Assembly: GCA_963771835.1 (NCBI GenBank)
Contig: CAVYVA010000001.1
Coordinates: forward strand, 806,001-870,000
Reading direction: 5' to 3'
Origin: CAVQCJ01 sp963771835
GTDB taxonomy: Bacteria; Actinomycetota; Actinomycetes; Prado026
DNA: 64,000 nt
The notes under the pieces are model-generated. The model was not told the DNA's origin, did not search any database, and saw only the letters and a program-made list of their open reading frames with translations. Below, piece after piece: positions 44,567-55,100 of this stretch. The translations under genes were made by a program, and so were the position numbers. Each line of letters begins with the position of its first letter. The first letter of the stretch is position 1.

Positions 44567-45478
44567 TCAGGTCTGCGCTGCGGGCGGCTGCTCCGGGTTG
44601 GTGGCCACGAGTGCGGCCTCGAGTGTGCTGGCCGCTGCCGCCAGCTCAGCGCCCGCGGTCGCGTGGTCGCCCGATTGCACAAGTACGTCGAGCTGGTCCT
44701 TGGACGCTCGTACCGCATCGCGAAGAGTGCGCGCTCGCGCTGCCTCGGTCTCGCCCGGAGCGGTGGACTCCAGGCCGGTCAATGCGTCCTCGGCGGCAGC
44801 CACCCGGTCCCGGCCGACCCGCCAGCCACCGGCCACCTGCTCGGCGGAAGGTTGCTGCTGAAGCTGCGGGATGAGGACTCGCGCGAACCAGGCCGCCTCC
44901 CCGGAAGCCGCCGCCATCCGGCCGGCCCAAGCCCCACGGCGACGTGCTGCCAGCAGCAGGGGGATGGCCACGGCCAAGGCGATGAGAATGGCGGCGAGCA
45001 GCCACCACACCCATGCGGAAACACCTGTGGACGTCGACACCGGCTCGGTCGACGCCGACGCCGACGGCGTGGGTGTCGGGGTCGGCGTCGGTGTCGGCGT
45101 CGGCGTCGGCGTCGGGGTCGGAGTAGGTGTCGGCGTCGGTGTCGGCGTCGGTGTCGGCGTCGGCGTCGGCGTCGGGGTCGGTGTCGGGGTCGGTGTCGGG
45201 GTCGGTGTCGGGGTGGGCGCCGGGGTCGCTGTCGCTTCAGCGGTGCGCGTTCTCGTCGGGGTTGGCGTGGGGGTCGGTGTCGGCGTGGGAGTCGGCGTCG
45301 ACGTTCGCGTCAAGGTGGGGGACGGCAGGGTGATCGATGCCGAAGCGGTACGAGACGGCAGAGTCGGCCCGCTGCCCGAGCATGCGGCTAGCAACAGCGC
45401 CACGCCAGCCAGCGACGCGCTGAGAGCTCCGGCCCTCAGTCGTCGGTTGTGCGCATTGACGGACTGGCGTGCGGTCAC
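44567..45478 (-). CDS. Lipoprotein with Pro-Thr repeat stalk and C-terminal membrane/cytoplasmic part
   Basis: 303 aa from GTG 45478 (GAGGTGCTC upstream). The signal ends in the lipobox LLAAC, and the mature Cys would be lipidated. About 100 residues of alternating Pro-Thr follow, then SASASTEP, one transmembrane helix (VWWLLAAILIALAVAIPLLLA) and a helical cytoplasmic domain of about 110 residues. A lipid-anchored, membrane-spanning stalk protein is odd: both ends of the stalk would be fixed in the membrane. Function unknown. Confidence 0.65.
   Translation of the reverse strand: MTARQSVNAHNRRLRAGALSASLAGVALLLAACSGSGPTLPSRTASASITLPSPTLTRTSTPTPTPTPTPTPTPTRTRTAEATATPAPTPTPTPTPTPTPTPTPTPTPTPTPTPTPTPTPTPTPTPTPTPTPTPTPTPSASASTEPVSTSTGVSAWVWWLLAAILIALAVAIPLLLAARRRGAWAGRMAAASGEAAWFARVLIPQLQQQPSAEQVAGGWRVGRDRVAAAEDALTGLESTAPGETEAARARTLRDAVRASKDQLDVLVQSGDHATAGAELAAAASTLEAALVATNPEQPPAAQT
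45068..45300. repeat. Degenerate hexanucleotide tandem repeat GGYGTC
   Basis: Dozens of units of GGTGTC, GGCGTC and GGGGTC run in tandem (densest at 45068-45228, again at 45260-45300), interrupted by RTRTAEATATPAP-coding sequence. On the minus strand they encode the Pro-Thr stalk. Length variation by slippage is expected; steps of six keep the frame. Confidence 0.75.
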
Positions 45479-45581
45479 GAGCACCTCGAGTCGTGGTGGG
45501 CCCGACAATGATCGGCCGAGGTATTCCAGCATGCCCCGTGGGTTGCCGTCCATGTTCCCCGTTCGAGAAGCCGGCGGCCCG

Positions 45582-46295
45582 CTACTCGGGTGTGTCGGAA
45601 CGGCCGTGGATCGGCCATCGCGTCGCGATCAGCCAGGAGATGGTGCCGGCGAGCAAACCGATCGCGGCGCCGCCGACGACGTCGATGGGCCAGTGGGCTC
45701 CGATGTAGACCCTGTTGCATGCAACAAGCACAGCGAACGCCAGGCCGACTATCCGCTGGGGCCAGCCCATCCACGGCCACAGCGCGGAGACCGCGGCCAC
45801 GACCATCGCGGTGTGCGCGGAGGGGTAGGCGTTGCCGTGCGGTGTGGTCGGGTAGCCGTGGTTGTCCAGGCCGGGGATCACCGCCAGAGGGCGGGGCTGG
45901 TCCGCCAGGCGCTTCATGACCTGCGCCACCAGCTCGCCAAAGAAGAGAGCGACGACCAGGGCGCGCAGGACCTCGAGGCGCTGCGACGTCTTGGAAGCGG
46001 TCAGCACGACCCAGCCCAGCAGCACGAGCGCCACCAGGAACAGCGGGACGGGTCGAAGGAGCGGGTTCATCGCGCCGAACATCGCGGAGAAGGGCTGCGG
46101 GGGGTGGTTGAACCACAGGACCAGACCGGTCTGCGCCTGCTCGGCCCCAGGCTGGACGGCGAGCCAGGCCGATAGGGCGATCACGACCACCGACAGCGCT
46201 GCGAGCACGACGCAGACCAGCAGCCGGGGCGGCCGTGTCCCGTCCGGGCTCGCCTTCGATGCTGACGGCGCGGGGCTACCGCCCTCCATCGTCAT
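45582..46295 (-). CDS. PAP2 family phosphatase
   Basis: A 237-aa membrane protein of about six helices. The three catalytic blocks are KRLADQPRP, YPSAHTAM and NRVYIGAHWPIDVVGG. The middle block has PSAH rather than PSGH, and the third begins NR instead of SR, both tolerated in the family. It would dephosphorylate lipid phosphates such as undecaprenyl or phosphatidate at the outer membrane face. ATG 46295. Downstream of the DAG-kinase-like gene on the same strand. Confidence 0.85.
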   Translation of the reverse strand: MTMEGGSPAPSASKASPDGTRPPRLLVCVVLAALSVVVIALSAWLAVQPGAEQAQTGLVLWFNHPPQPFSAMFGAMNPLLRPVPLFLVALVLLGWVVLTASKTSQRLEVLRALVVALFFGELVAQVMKRLADQPRPLAVIPGLDNHGYPTTPHGNAYPSAHTAMVVAAVSALWPWMGWPQRIVGLAFAVLVACNRVYIGAHWPIDVVGGAAIGLLAGTISWLIATRWPIHGRSDTPE

Positions 46296-46321
46296 GAGCC
46301 AAAACGTACCCGCGTGACGCC

Positions 46322-47600
46322 CTAGCTCTGCGTCCTGCCGGTAGCGATCTTCCACATCAGGCGAATGCCTTCGCGGACCGTTGCCGGCTGAGCGGCGGAC
46401 GGTGAGGCCCCGGGGTGCTGCGGTGCGAGCCGCACGCGCAACGCGTGCCGATGGATGACGAAGCGCAGCGGTGGATCGAGCAGCATCGACTCCCCGTCCA
46501 CCCCGGCCGGGACGGCTCCTGCGGAACCCACCTCGAAGGCCGTTGTCGACCACTGCTGCCACGTCGGCCGAGCCTCCAGTGAGGCGCGGCCGCTGGTCGA
46601 GAGCGCCGCGACCCCGAGCAGGCCCTCGTCGATGCGTGGTCGCGTGCCCGACCCGATCAGACGCCCGAGCCGGTAGGTGTTGTTGGAGACGAGGATGACG
46701 ACGGCTTCCTCGTGCGGCTTGCCGTCCGGTCCGGACCAGCGCAACGACCCACCGGCCTCCGAGGGCTCCGGGCCGAGCATGTCGGGGACGGTGTCGAGGA
46801 TGGTGCGCAGCTTGGCATCCCGGTAGCCCTCGCGCTGGACCGCCTGGGCGTACAGCCCCAACGAGACGTTGTTGACGAAGGTGCGGCCGTTGACCTCGGC
46901 CAGGTCGACGCGGCGCTCTCCACCGGACACCAACGCGTCCAGCGCGCCCACGACGTCGTCGCGGTCGACGCCGAGGTCGAGGGCGAAGTGGTTGCGGGTC
47001 CCCGCCGGGATGCAGGCGAACGGCAGGTCGTGCTTGGCCGCGATCTCGGCCACCAGCGCCTGCGTTCCGTCGCCGCCCGCCGCAGCCAGCGCGTCCGCCC
47101 CGCGGGCCACGGCCGACGTCGACCAGCTCCACCAGGTCGTCGCCGGGTCCTAGCTCGATCGGTTCGATGCTGCGGGCACGCGCCTCCTCAGCGAGGTTCG
47201 CCCGCACCGCCTTGCCACCTCCCGAACGCGGGTTCCACACGACGACCGGGTGGCTCGGTCGCGGTGCCGCGGGAAGCCGCACTCGGTACGCGAACGCCTG
47301 CTTCTGCGCGATGACGGCGGCCACCAGTGCGACGACCGACACCACTCCCTCGGCGATGAGCCGGCTGAACGTGACCACCACGAGCGAAACGACGACCAGC
47401 GCCGCCGCGAGTGCCAGCAGCAGCGCCCGGGCCGATCCGCGCCGGCGCACGGCCTCCCACGCCGACAGGAGTGCGAGCCCGAGGACCGCGACGGCGACCA
47501 GGCCGCGCGGGAAGCTGCGCAGGAGCGTGGCCGCCATGGCGGCCAGCGCGAGGGCCAGGCAGCCCAGGCACGCGATGGCGGCGAGTCGGTGCCGATCCAC
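46322..47600 (-). pseudogene. Diacylglycerol-kinase/LCB5-like lipid kinase with membrane head, frameshifted
   Basis: From 47600 the frame encodes three hydrophobic helices, then VVVWNPRSGGGKAVRANL (start of the DAGK catalytic domain) and PGDDLVELV. Near 47105-47120 one base must be dropped to continue as VARGADALAAAGGDGTQALVAEIAA, the nucleotide-binding GGDGT motif, then the second domain to 46322. Joined length is about 425 aa. It would phosphorylate a membrane lipid, a logical partner of the adjacent PAP2 phosphatases. Confidence 0.78.
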
Positions 47601-47739
47601 GTGGGCAACCTATCTCGCGGCAGGGATGCGCCGTCCACCTCATCCGGACGTGGGAAGGATCCGGTCAGCCGCCCGCAGGTCGTCCGCGTCGCACGCGCCG
47701 CCTTCGGGCGGGCACCGGCGTTCGCTAGGATCGGCCGCC

Positions 47740-48390
47740 ATGGTCGCCGCACGTGCGGGCGCTGAGCCCGGTCCAGCGGCTCGTCCGACCGTCGAGGAGC
47801 TCCTCGCCGGCTTGCTGGCAGGATCGCTCGCGCCGGGCCGCTCTGTCGCTCGGCAGATTCTCGAGGACATTGCCCGACTCGATGTCGCCGTCTACGAAGC
47901 CGTCGCGGCCACGTCGACCCCGGCGCTGGACGAGCCGTTGCGCCGGCTCTCGACCGCGGCCAACAGGTCAGCGTTGTGGTTGGGGATCGCGGCCGGGCTG
48001 GCCGCTGTCGCGGGTCGTCGCGGCCGGCGGGCCGCCCTTGGCGGGGTGGCCTCGATCGTCGTCTCGTCCGCCGTGGTGAACCTCCCGCTCAAGGCGCTGT
48101 ACGCGCGTGAGCGCCCCGACCGCGTGGGCGTCCTGCCACGGCACGTCCGGATGCCGGAGTCGTCCTCGTTCCCGTCCGGTCACTCGGCCTCCGGCTTCGC
48201 GTTCGCGACCGCGGTCGGCCGTGAGCTCCCGCTGCTCTCGCTCCCGCTACGTGGGCTCGCCGCCGCGGTGGCCTACTCACGTGTGCACACGGGCGTCCAC
48301 TACCCGGGGGACGCCATCGCCGGGTCGGTGCTCGGTGGGGCCATCGGGCTGGGAGTCTCCGGCGCGGTCGAACGCCGCCTGGGTCGCTGA
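47740..48390 (+). CDS. PAP2 family phosphatase (second copy)
   Basis: A 216-aa protein. The three catalytic blocks KALYARERPDR, FPSGHSASG and SRVHTGVHYPGDAIAG are complete. ATG 47740 with AGGA upstream. It is divergent from the DAG-kinase-like gene and ends 5 bases before the SulP gene, so it may be co-transcribed with it. Compared with the copy at 45582 the central motif is canonical. Confidence 0.87.
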   Translation: MVAARAGAEPGPAARPTVEELLAGLLAGSLAPGRSVARQILEDIARLDVAVYEAVAATSTPALDEPLRRLSTAANRSALWLGIAAGLAAVAGRRGRRAALGGVASIVVSSAVVNLPLKALYARERPDRVGVLPRHVRMPESSSFPSGHSASGFAFATAVGRELPLLSLPLRGLAAAVAYSRVHTGVHYPGDAIAGSVLGGAIGLGVSGAVERRLGR

Positions 48391-48395
48391 CCGCC

Positions 48396-50099
48396 ATGGC
48401 CCAGCCGGTCGTACCCGGGCTCGCGATGCTGCGCTCGTACCAGGTCGGCTGGTTGCGCAGCGACGTCGTGGCCGGGCTCGTGCTCACCGCGCTGCTCGTC
48501 CCGCAGGGCATGGCCTATGCGGAGCTCGCCGGGCTCCCACCGATCACCGGGCTGTACACCTCGATCCTGTGCCTGGTCGGGTACGCGCTCTTCGGGCCGT
48601 CCAAGATCCTCGTGCTCGGCCCGGACTCCTCGCTGGGGCCGATGATCGCGGCGACGATCCTTCCGCTCGTCGGGGCCGGCGGCGACCCCGCGCGGGCGAT
48701 CGCCCTCGCGTCGGTGCTCGCGCTCATGGTCGGGACGATGACCGTCGTGGCGGGGGCCGCCAAGCTGGGCTTCGTCGCCGACCTGATCTCGCGACCGACC
48801 ATGATCGGGTACATGAACGGGCTCGCGCTGACCATCCTGGTCGGTCAGCTCCCGAAGCTGTTCGGGTTCTCGGTCGACGGCGACGGGTTCATCGCCGAGC
48901 TCAAGGGTTTCGTGAGCGGTGTCGCGAACGGCGACACCGTCCCCGCCGCGTTGGCGGTCGGATCGTTCGGCCTGGTCCTGATCCTCGTCCTGCAGCGCTG
49001 GCTGCCCCGCGTCCCCGGTGTCCTCGTGGCCGTGGTCCTGTCCATCCTCGCCGCGAGCGTCTTCCACCTCGCCGACCATGACGTCTCCCTCGTCGGCGTG
49101 CTGCCACAGGGCTTCCCGCCGCTGACGGTGCCGCACGTCGACGTGTCCGACCTCGGGCCGCTGGTCCTCGGCGCCCTTGGCATCGCGCTGGTGTCACTCA
49201 CAGACACCATCTCCACAGCGTCAGCGTTCGCACGGCGCACCGGTCAGGAGATCGACGGCAACCGGGAGATGATCGGTATCGGCACGGCCAACCTGGCAGC
49301 CGGGCTCTTCCAGGGCTTCCCCGTCAGCACCAGCGGCTCGCGGACCGCCGTCGCCGAACAGAACGGCGCCAAGACCCAGCTCGTCGGGCTGGTCGGGGCG
49401 GCGGCGATGACCGTGATGCTGCTGTTCCTGCCCGGGTTGCTCCGCAACCTGCCCCAACCGACCCTCGCCGCGGTGGTGATCGCCGCCTCACTCTCCCTGG
49501 CCGACATCTCGGCCACCGTCCGACTCTTCCACATCCGCCGCACCGAGTTCACGCTCTCGCTTGCGGCGTTCGTGGCCGTCGTGCTGCTCGGCGTCCTCCC
49601 CGGAATCGGCATCGCCGTCGCCCTCTCGATCGGCAACGTGTTCCGCCGCGCCTGGTGGCCCTACCAGGCCATCCTCGGCCGGGTCCCGGAACTAGCAGGG
49701 CTGCACGACGTGCGCAGCTACCCGGACGCAGAGCGCCTGCCCAACTGCGTCATCTTCCGGTTCGATGCACCGCTGCTGTTCGCGAATGCACGCACCTTCC
49801 GCGAGCAGGTCCGAGGAATCGCAGCCGAGCTCACCCCACCCGCCTGGATCATCATCGCCGCCGAGCCGATCACGGACGTCGACACCACAGCGGCCGACAT
49901 GCTGCAGCTCCTCGACGAGGAGCTGAACGAACGCGGCATCAACCTGGTCTTCGCCGAGATGAAGGATCCCGTTCGAGCGAAGATCGACCGCTACGAGCTC
50001 ACGCGGACCATCGACACGGCGCACTTCTTCCCAACGCTGGACGACGCCGTCCAAGCATTTCGAGCGCAGACCGGAGCAGAGTGGACCACAGGCGGGTAG
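48396..50099 (+). CDS. SulP family anion transporter with STAS domain (copy 1)
   Basis: A 567-aa protein with about 12 helices. LVPQGMAYAELAGLPPITGLYTS is the SulP signature. The C-terminal STAS domain runs from VIFRFDAPLLFANARTF to the end. It imports sulfate, bicarbonate or another oxyanion. ATG 48396 follows the PAP2 stop by 5 bases. Confidence 0.88.
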   Translation: MAQPVVPGLAMLRSYQVGWLRSDVVAGLVLTALLVPQGMAYAELAGLPPITGLYTSILCLVGYALFGPSKILVLGPDSSLGPMIAATILPLVGAGGDPARAIALASVLALMVGTMTVVAGAAKLGFVADLISRPTMIGYMNGLALTILVGQLPKLFGFSVDGDGFIAELKGFVSGVANGDTVPAALAVGSFGLVLILVLQRWLPRVPGVLVAVVLSILAASVFHLADHDVSLVGVLPQGFPPLTVPHVDVSDLGPLVLGALGIALVSLTDTISTASAFARRTGQEIDGNREMIGIGTANLAAGLFQGFPVSTSGSRTAVAEQNGAKTQLVGLVGAAAMTVMLLFLPGLLRNLPQPTLAAVVIAASLSLADISATVRLFHIRRTEFTLSLAAFVAVVLLGVLPGIGIAVALSIGNVFRRAWWPYQAILGRVPELAGLHDVRSYPDAERLPNCVIFRFDAPLLFANARTFREQVRGIAAELTPPAWIIIAAEPITDVDTTAADMLQLLDEELNERGINLVFAEMKDPVRAKIDRYELTRTIDTAHFFPTLDDAVQAFRAQTGAEWTTGG

Positions 50100-50159
50100 C
50101 CGCACCCGCGGTGCCGGGTCGTAGCCCGGCCGACGCAGCGTCCAGTAGCGTCCGCTGCC

Positions 50160-51875
50160 ATGACCCGAGGGGTGGAGCGGTCCCGCCGCAGTCGCGGGAG
50201 CCTGGTACCCATCGTCGGCCAGCTGCGCTCGTACGACCGCCAATGGTTGCGCGGCGACCTGATTGCCGGGGTCACTGTCGCGGCCCTGATCGTGCCCAAG
50301 AACCTGGGCTACGCGGGGATCGCCGGGATCCCGCTGCAGAACGGCCTGTACGCGGCCGCGGCGGGTGCGCTCCTCTACGCCGTGTTCGGCACCAGCCGGC
50401 AGATCTCGATGGGGCCGAGCTCAGGGCTGGCCGCGGTCGCCGCCAGCGCCGTCTTGGCGGCCGGGATCACCGACGAGCACGATGTTGCCTCCTTCGTGGC
50501 GGCGATCACGCTCGCGTCCGGTCTGGTCTTCCTGGCGCTTGCCGTTCTGAGGATGGGTTGGATCGCGCAGTTCCTGTCCCGGGCAGTGGTCACCGGGTTC
50601 CTGTTCGGGGCCGCGATCGACGTGGTGATCGGCGAGCTGCCCAAGCTCACCGGGACCGATGTCGACGGGACGAACAGCCTGCAGGAGCTGTGGTCGTGGT
50701 TGGGGACGGTCGGCGATGCACACGGGTTGACGGTGGTCGTGGGAGTGGTATCGCTCGTCGTCGTCTTCGGCCTCAAGGCGGTCGCCCCCCATGTTCCCGG
50801 CGCCTTGGTTCTGGTGGTCGGCGGGCTGGTGGCGTCGCGTGTGTTCGATCTGGGCGCGCGTGGCGTCGCACTGGTGGGGAGCGTGCCCCGAGGGCTGCCC
50901 TCGCTACAGGTCCCTGACCTTCACGTCGCTGGGCAGCACGCCGGCGTTCTCGCCGCCGCAGCTGTGGCTCTGGTGCTGATCGGTTTCTCGCAGACCGCGG
51001 GAGATGCCCGCGCATTCGCGGCCAAGCACCGCTACCAGATCGACGTCGACCAGGAGTCCGTTGCGCAGGCGATGGCGAACAGCGGTGCCGGTCTGTTCCA
51101 GGGGATGCCGGTGTCGACGAGCCTGTCAGCCAGCTCGCTGAACGACCACTCCGGGGCGCGCACCGGGTTGGCGTCGATCACCTCAGGGGCCACGGTGCTG
51201 CTCACCCTGCTGGTGTTGGCTCCACTGTTCTCCGACCTGCCCAAGCCGGTGCTCGCCGCCCTCATCATCGAGGCGGTCGTGATGGGCATGATGAACGTGC
51301 CCGAGATGCGTCGTCTCTTCCAGGTCCAGCGGTTCGACTTCTGGATCGCGATCGCGGCCATCGCGGGCACGCTGGTCTTCGGGGTGCTCGCCGGGGTGAT
51401 GATCGGCATCGGACTGTCGCTGCTGTGGCTGATCTCTGTGGCCACCAGGCCGCACATGCCCGTCCTGGGCCGGGAGCCGGGGACTCAGGTGTTCCGTGAC
51501 ATCGTCGAGAACCCCGACGACGAGCAGTACCCCCAGGTCGTCGTGCTCAGGCTGGACGGTGGGCTGTTCTTCGCCACGTCTGACGCGCTGGAGGACCGCG
51601 TCAGAGACATCGTCCACGCCACTCCCGGACTGAGCGGGATCGTCCTGGACTGCGAGGGCATCAACTTCGTCGACTCCCAGGGCTCAGCCAAGCTCAACGA
51701 GATCGCCGACCTCGCCGACGACGCGGCCGTTACACTCCGGCTGGCGCGCGTCAAGCCCGCGGTCGCGGAGACCCTTTCTCGCGATGGCGTCCTGGAACGG
51801 ATCGGGGCCGATCGGATCCACGGCAACGTGCACCGAGCCGTTCAGGCGCAATTGTCTGGGCCGCAGCAGCTCTGA
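50160..51875 (+). CDS. SulP family anion transporter with STAS domain (copy 2)
   Basis: A 571-aa paralog of the previous product. LIVPKNLGYAGIAGIPLQNGLY is the SulP signature, here with KNLG replacing the more usual QGMA/S. TSLSASSLNDHSGARTG and the STAS domain (VVLRLDGGLFFATSDALEDR, DCEGINFVDSQGSAKL) follow. ATG 50160 lies 60 bases past copy 1. The divergent signature suggests a different anion. Confidence 0.87.
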   Translation: MTRGVERSRRSRGSLVPIVGQLRSYDRQWLRGDLIAGVTVAALIVPKNLGYAGIAGIPLQNGLYAAAAGALLYAVFGTSRQISMGPSSGLAAVAASAVLAAGITDEHDVASFVAAITLASGLVFLALAVLRMGWIAQFLSRAVVTGFLFGAAIDVVIGELPKLTGTDVDGTNSLQELWSWLGTVGDAHGLTVVVGVVSLVVVFGLKAVAPHVPGALVLVVGGLVASRVFDLGARGVALVGSVPRGLPSLQVPDLHVAGQHAGVLAAAAVALVLIGFSQTAGDARAFAAKHRYQIDVDQESVAQAMANSGAGLFQGMPVSTSLSASSLNDHSGARTGLASITSGATVLLTLLVLAPLFSDLPKPVLAALIIEAVVMGMMNVPEMRRLFQVQRFDFWIAIAAIAGTLVFGVLAGVMIGIGLSLLWLISVATRPHMPVLGREPGTQVFRDIVENPDDEQYPQVVVLRLDGGLFFATSDALEDRVRDIVHATPGLSGIVLDCEGINFVDSQGSAKLNEIADLADDAAVTLRLARVKPAVAETLSRDGVLERIGADRIHGNVHRAVQAQLSGPQQL

Positions 51876-52197
51876 GAGTCGGTCAGACGGCGCCCGGCCG
51901 AGGTGTTCGGCACCGAGGTCAACAACCTTAAGGAGCCCCTTCAACTCCCTGGACAGGCCATGCTCTCGACCGAGCTCGCCGGGAGCCGGCACGTGCACGG
52001 CTTGGGGCTCTACAACGCCGTAGACCCTGACCACCCCGTCACGCCATCTGGGATGCGGGCTCGGCGACCCCTGGTCAAGGCCCAGCACACGTCGTAGGCC
52101 GGCTACGTCATTGTCCGGAGCCCCCCGGTGCCGTCCTTGTGATGGACTTCGGGCGACGTCGGGCAGCGTCGTCGATCCCGTGACCCGAGGGGGGTTC
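51876..52197. other. Intergenic region, no gene supported
   Basis: A 64-codon open frame (51903-52097) has no ribosome-binding site, no motif and unusual composition. I see no promoter. GAGGGGGG at its 3' end is the ribosome-binding site of the next gene. Confidence 0.5.
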
Positions 52198-55100
52198 ATG
52201 CGGGCCAGCCGTGCGCGCAGCAGGGTGGCCCGATCGCGGGCCGGTCGCAGACGCGCGCTCGCTGCGACCGCCGCGATGGCGCTGGTGGCCGCGCTGACGA
52301 CCGCGATGCCGGCAGCCGCGGCGGGGCTGACCCGTTGGGTCGACAGCAGCAGTGCCTCGTGCACCAACACCGGAACGGGTACCTCGGCCAAGCCGTACTG
52401 CACGATCCAGGCCGCGGCCTCGGCCGCTCAGCCGGGCGACGTCGTGCAGGTCAGGAGCGGCAGCTACACCGAGAACGTCCAGATCACCCACTCTGGACTG
52501 GCCGGAGCCCCGATCACGTTCCAGCCGGCTCCGGGAGCCTCGGTCACCGTCACTGGGCAGATCCACGGCTTCACCGTGGCAGGGACGAGTACGTCGAACC
52601 TCACCAGCTGGATCGTGATCAGCGGGTTCAACGTGACCGGGACGACGGGCTACGGCGTCTACCTCAAGTACTCCTCCCACGTGACCTTGACCGGCAACCA
52701 CGTAACTCTTTCCGGCAAACCCGTGAGCGGGTCCGTCCAGCAGGGGATCTACCTCATCTACACCAGCGACTCGCTCGTGGCCAACAACATCACTGACCAC
52801 AACAGCGACACCGGGATCTACTTGACCACGGCGACCACGAGAGTCGAGGTGGCCGGCAACATCTCCTTCGCGAACGCCCGCGTGTACACCCGCGCCGCGA
52901 CCGGGATCGACGTGCGCAGTGCCGGCAACACCGTTCACAACAACAAGGTGTACGGCAACGAGGACAGCGGGATCCAGCTGTACAACGGGGCAGACGGGAC
53001 CGTCGTGTACGACAACGTCTCGTACGGCAACGGTGACCACGGGATCGACGTGCTGAACTCGGTCAACACGGTTGTCGTGGCCAACACGGTCTACAACAAC
53101 GTCACGTCCGGGATCAACTTCGAGGGCAAGTCCGGGACCAGCGCCTCCTCTGGTGCCACGGTGCGCAACAACATCAGCGTCGACAACGGGCTGACCAGCA
53201 CGACCACGAAGGGGAACCTGCGGGTCGACGCCTCGTCGATCCCGGGCACCAGCCTCGACTACGACATGGTCTTCCTGCACTCCGCGGGAACGATGATGAC
53301 CTGGGGAACGAAGACGTACACCACCTTGTCGTCGTTCACGACCGCCAGCGGCCAGGAGCGCAACGCCTTCGGCAGCTACGACCCCGCCTGGGTCGCCCCG
53401 AGCTCGGGAGACTTCCATCTTCGATCCGGCTCGAAAGCGATCGACTCGGCGGACAGCGGTGCACCAGACCAGCCGGCCACGGACTTCGACGGGAGTCCGA
53501 GGATCGACGATCCGGCCACGACCAACATCGGATCGGGCCCCCGTGGGTACGACGACCGAGGCGCCTTCGAGTACCAGCCTGACCTGGCACCGGCCGCGGC
53601 GCTCTCGGTGTCGCCGGCGTCGGGTGCGGCGCCTCTGGCTGTGACCGCTGACGCATCGGCGTCCACCGACACGGACGCGACACCGATCGCGAGCTACACC
53701 TTCGACTTCGGTGACGGGACGGCAGCAGTAGGTCCGCAGAGCAGTCCGACTGCCTTGCACACGTACAGCTCGGCCGGAGGGTTCACCGTCACCGTCACGG
53801 TGACCGACACCGGTGGTCGGTCGTCGACCGCTCAGGCCTCGGTTTCGGCTTCGTCCGCGGACAGTCCGCCGGCGGCCGCTCTGAGCGTCAGCCCGGCCGA
53901 CGGGCAGGCCCCGCTCGCGGTCACTGCAGATGCGTCCGCGTCAACTGACACGGACGTGACGCCGGTCGCGACGTACGCCTTCGACTTCGGGGACGGGACG
54001 CCGGCTGTGGGTCCGCAGGCCGCGCCTACGGCCACTCATACGTACGCCTCCGCAGGGACGTTCACCTCGACGGTCACCGTGAGGGACACCGGAGGGTTGT
54101 CCGCATCGGCGACAGCTCAGGTCGTCGTCGGAGGCGCGACGGTCGACGAGGTTCACTACAGCTGGCTCGGCCCGACCAGCGTGGCCTTCGACTGGCGCGG
54201 CGGGCCAAGCACGATCCAGTACGGCACGAGCCGACAGTACGGCCAGTCGGCGACCGGCTCGGCACCGTCGCCGATGCCGTACTCGTCCCCCGGCCCGTTC
54301 TGGGAGGCCCAGCTGACCGGCCTCAGCCCCGGGACCACCTACCACTACTCGATCGGCGGCAGCAACGACGAGACGTTCAGCACCGCCCCGACGGGGCCAT
54401 TCCGGTTCGACGTCGAGGCCGACATCGGTGACTCGATCACCTACCCGGCCATGGGAACGACCCAGGGCCAGATCGCTGCCGACGCGCCCGACATGGTGCT
54501 GGTCCCAGGAGACCTCTCGTACGGCGAGGCGCACGGCCAGCAGGCGGTCGACCAGCACTTCAACGACGTCATGAGCTGGAGCCAGAACGCGGCATACATG
54601 GTGGTCTGGGGCAACCACGAGTGGGACTCCGTCGGCGACGACCTGCGCAACTACAAGGGCCGCTTCGCCATCCCCAACGCGCACACCTCGCCGGGCGCTC
54701 CCAGCCTTGGTTGCTGCGGTGAGGACTGGGGCTGGTTCGACGCCGGCGGCGTCCGCTTCATCTCCTACCCCGAGCCGTACGCGGGATCCACCTGGAGCGA
54801 CTGGCAGAGCCAGGTCGACCCGATCATGGCGGCAGCCCAGGCGGACCCGTCGATCCGGTTCATCGTGACCTTCGGGCACCGTCCCGCGTACTCGACCGGC
54901 AGCCACCCCGGCAGCACGACGCTCGCGTCGATCCTCAGCACGCTCGGCGACCGGTACTCCAAGTTCGTCCTGAACCTCAACGGCCACTCTCACGACTACG
55001 AGCGGTTCACGCCGATCCATGGCGTCGTGAACGTGACCGCCGGAGGTGGCGGCGCAGCGCTCGAGCCGCCATGGACGGGCACCGACCCGCGCAGCCTGTT

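Noticed and set aside
45068..45300. Tandem GGYGTC array as a possible CRISPR or as a plus-strand Val-Gly coding gene
   Set aside because: Units are 6 bp without spacers. The minus strand carries a lipobox, signal peptide and membrane helix in frame with the repeat; the plus-strand Val-Gly frame has no such support.
47105..47120. Programmed frameshifting in the DAG-kinase-like gene
   Set aside because: No slippery heptamer or downstream pseudoknot is evident; the same one-base pattern in four other genes favours error.
51903..52097. 64-codon open frame before the 1542-aa protein gene
   Set aside because: No ribosome-binding site, motif or conserved feature.
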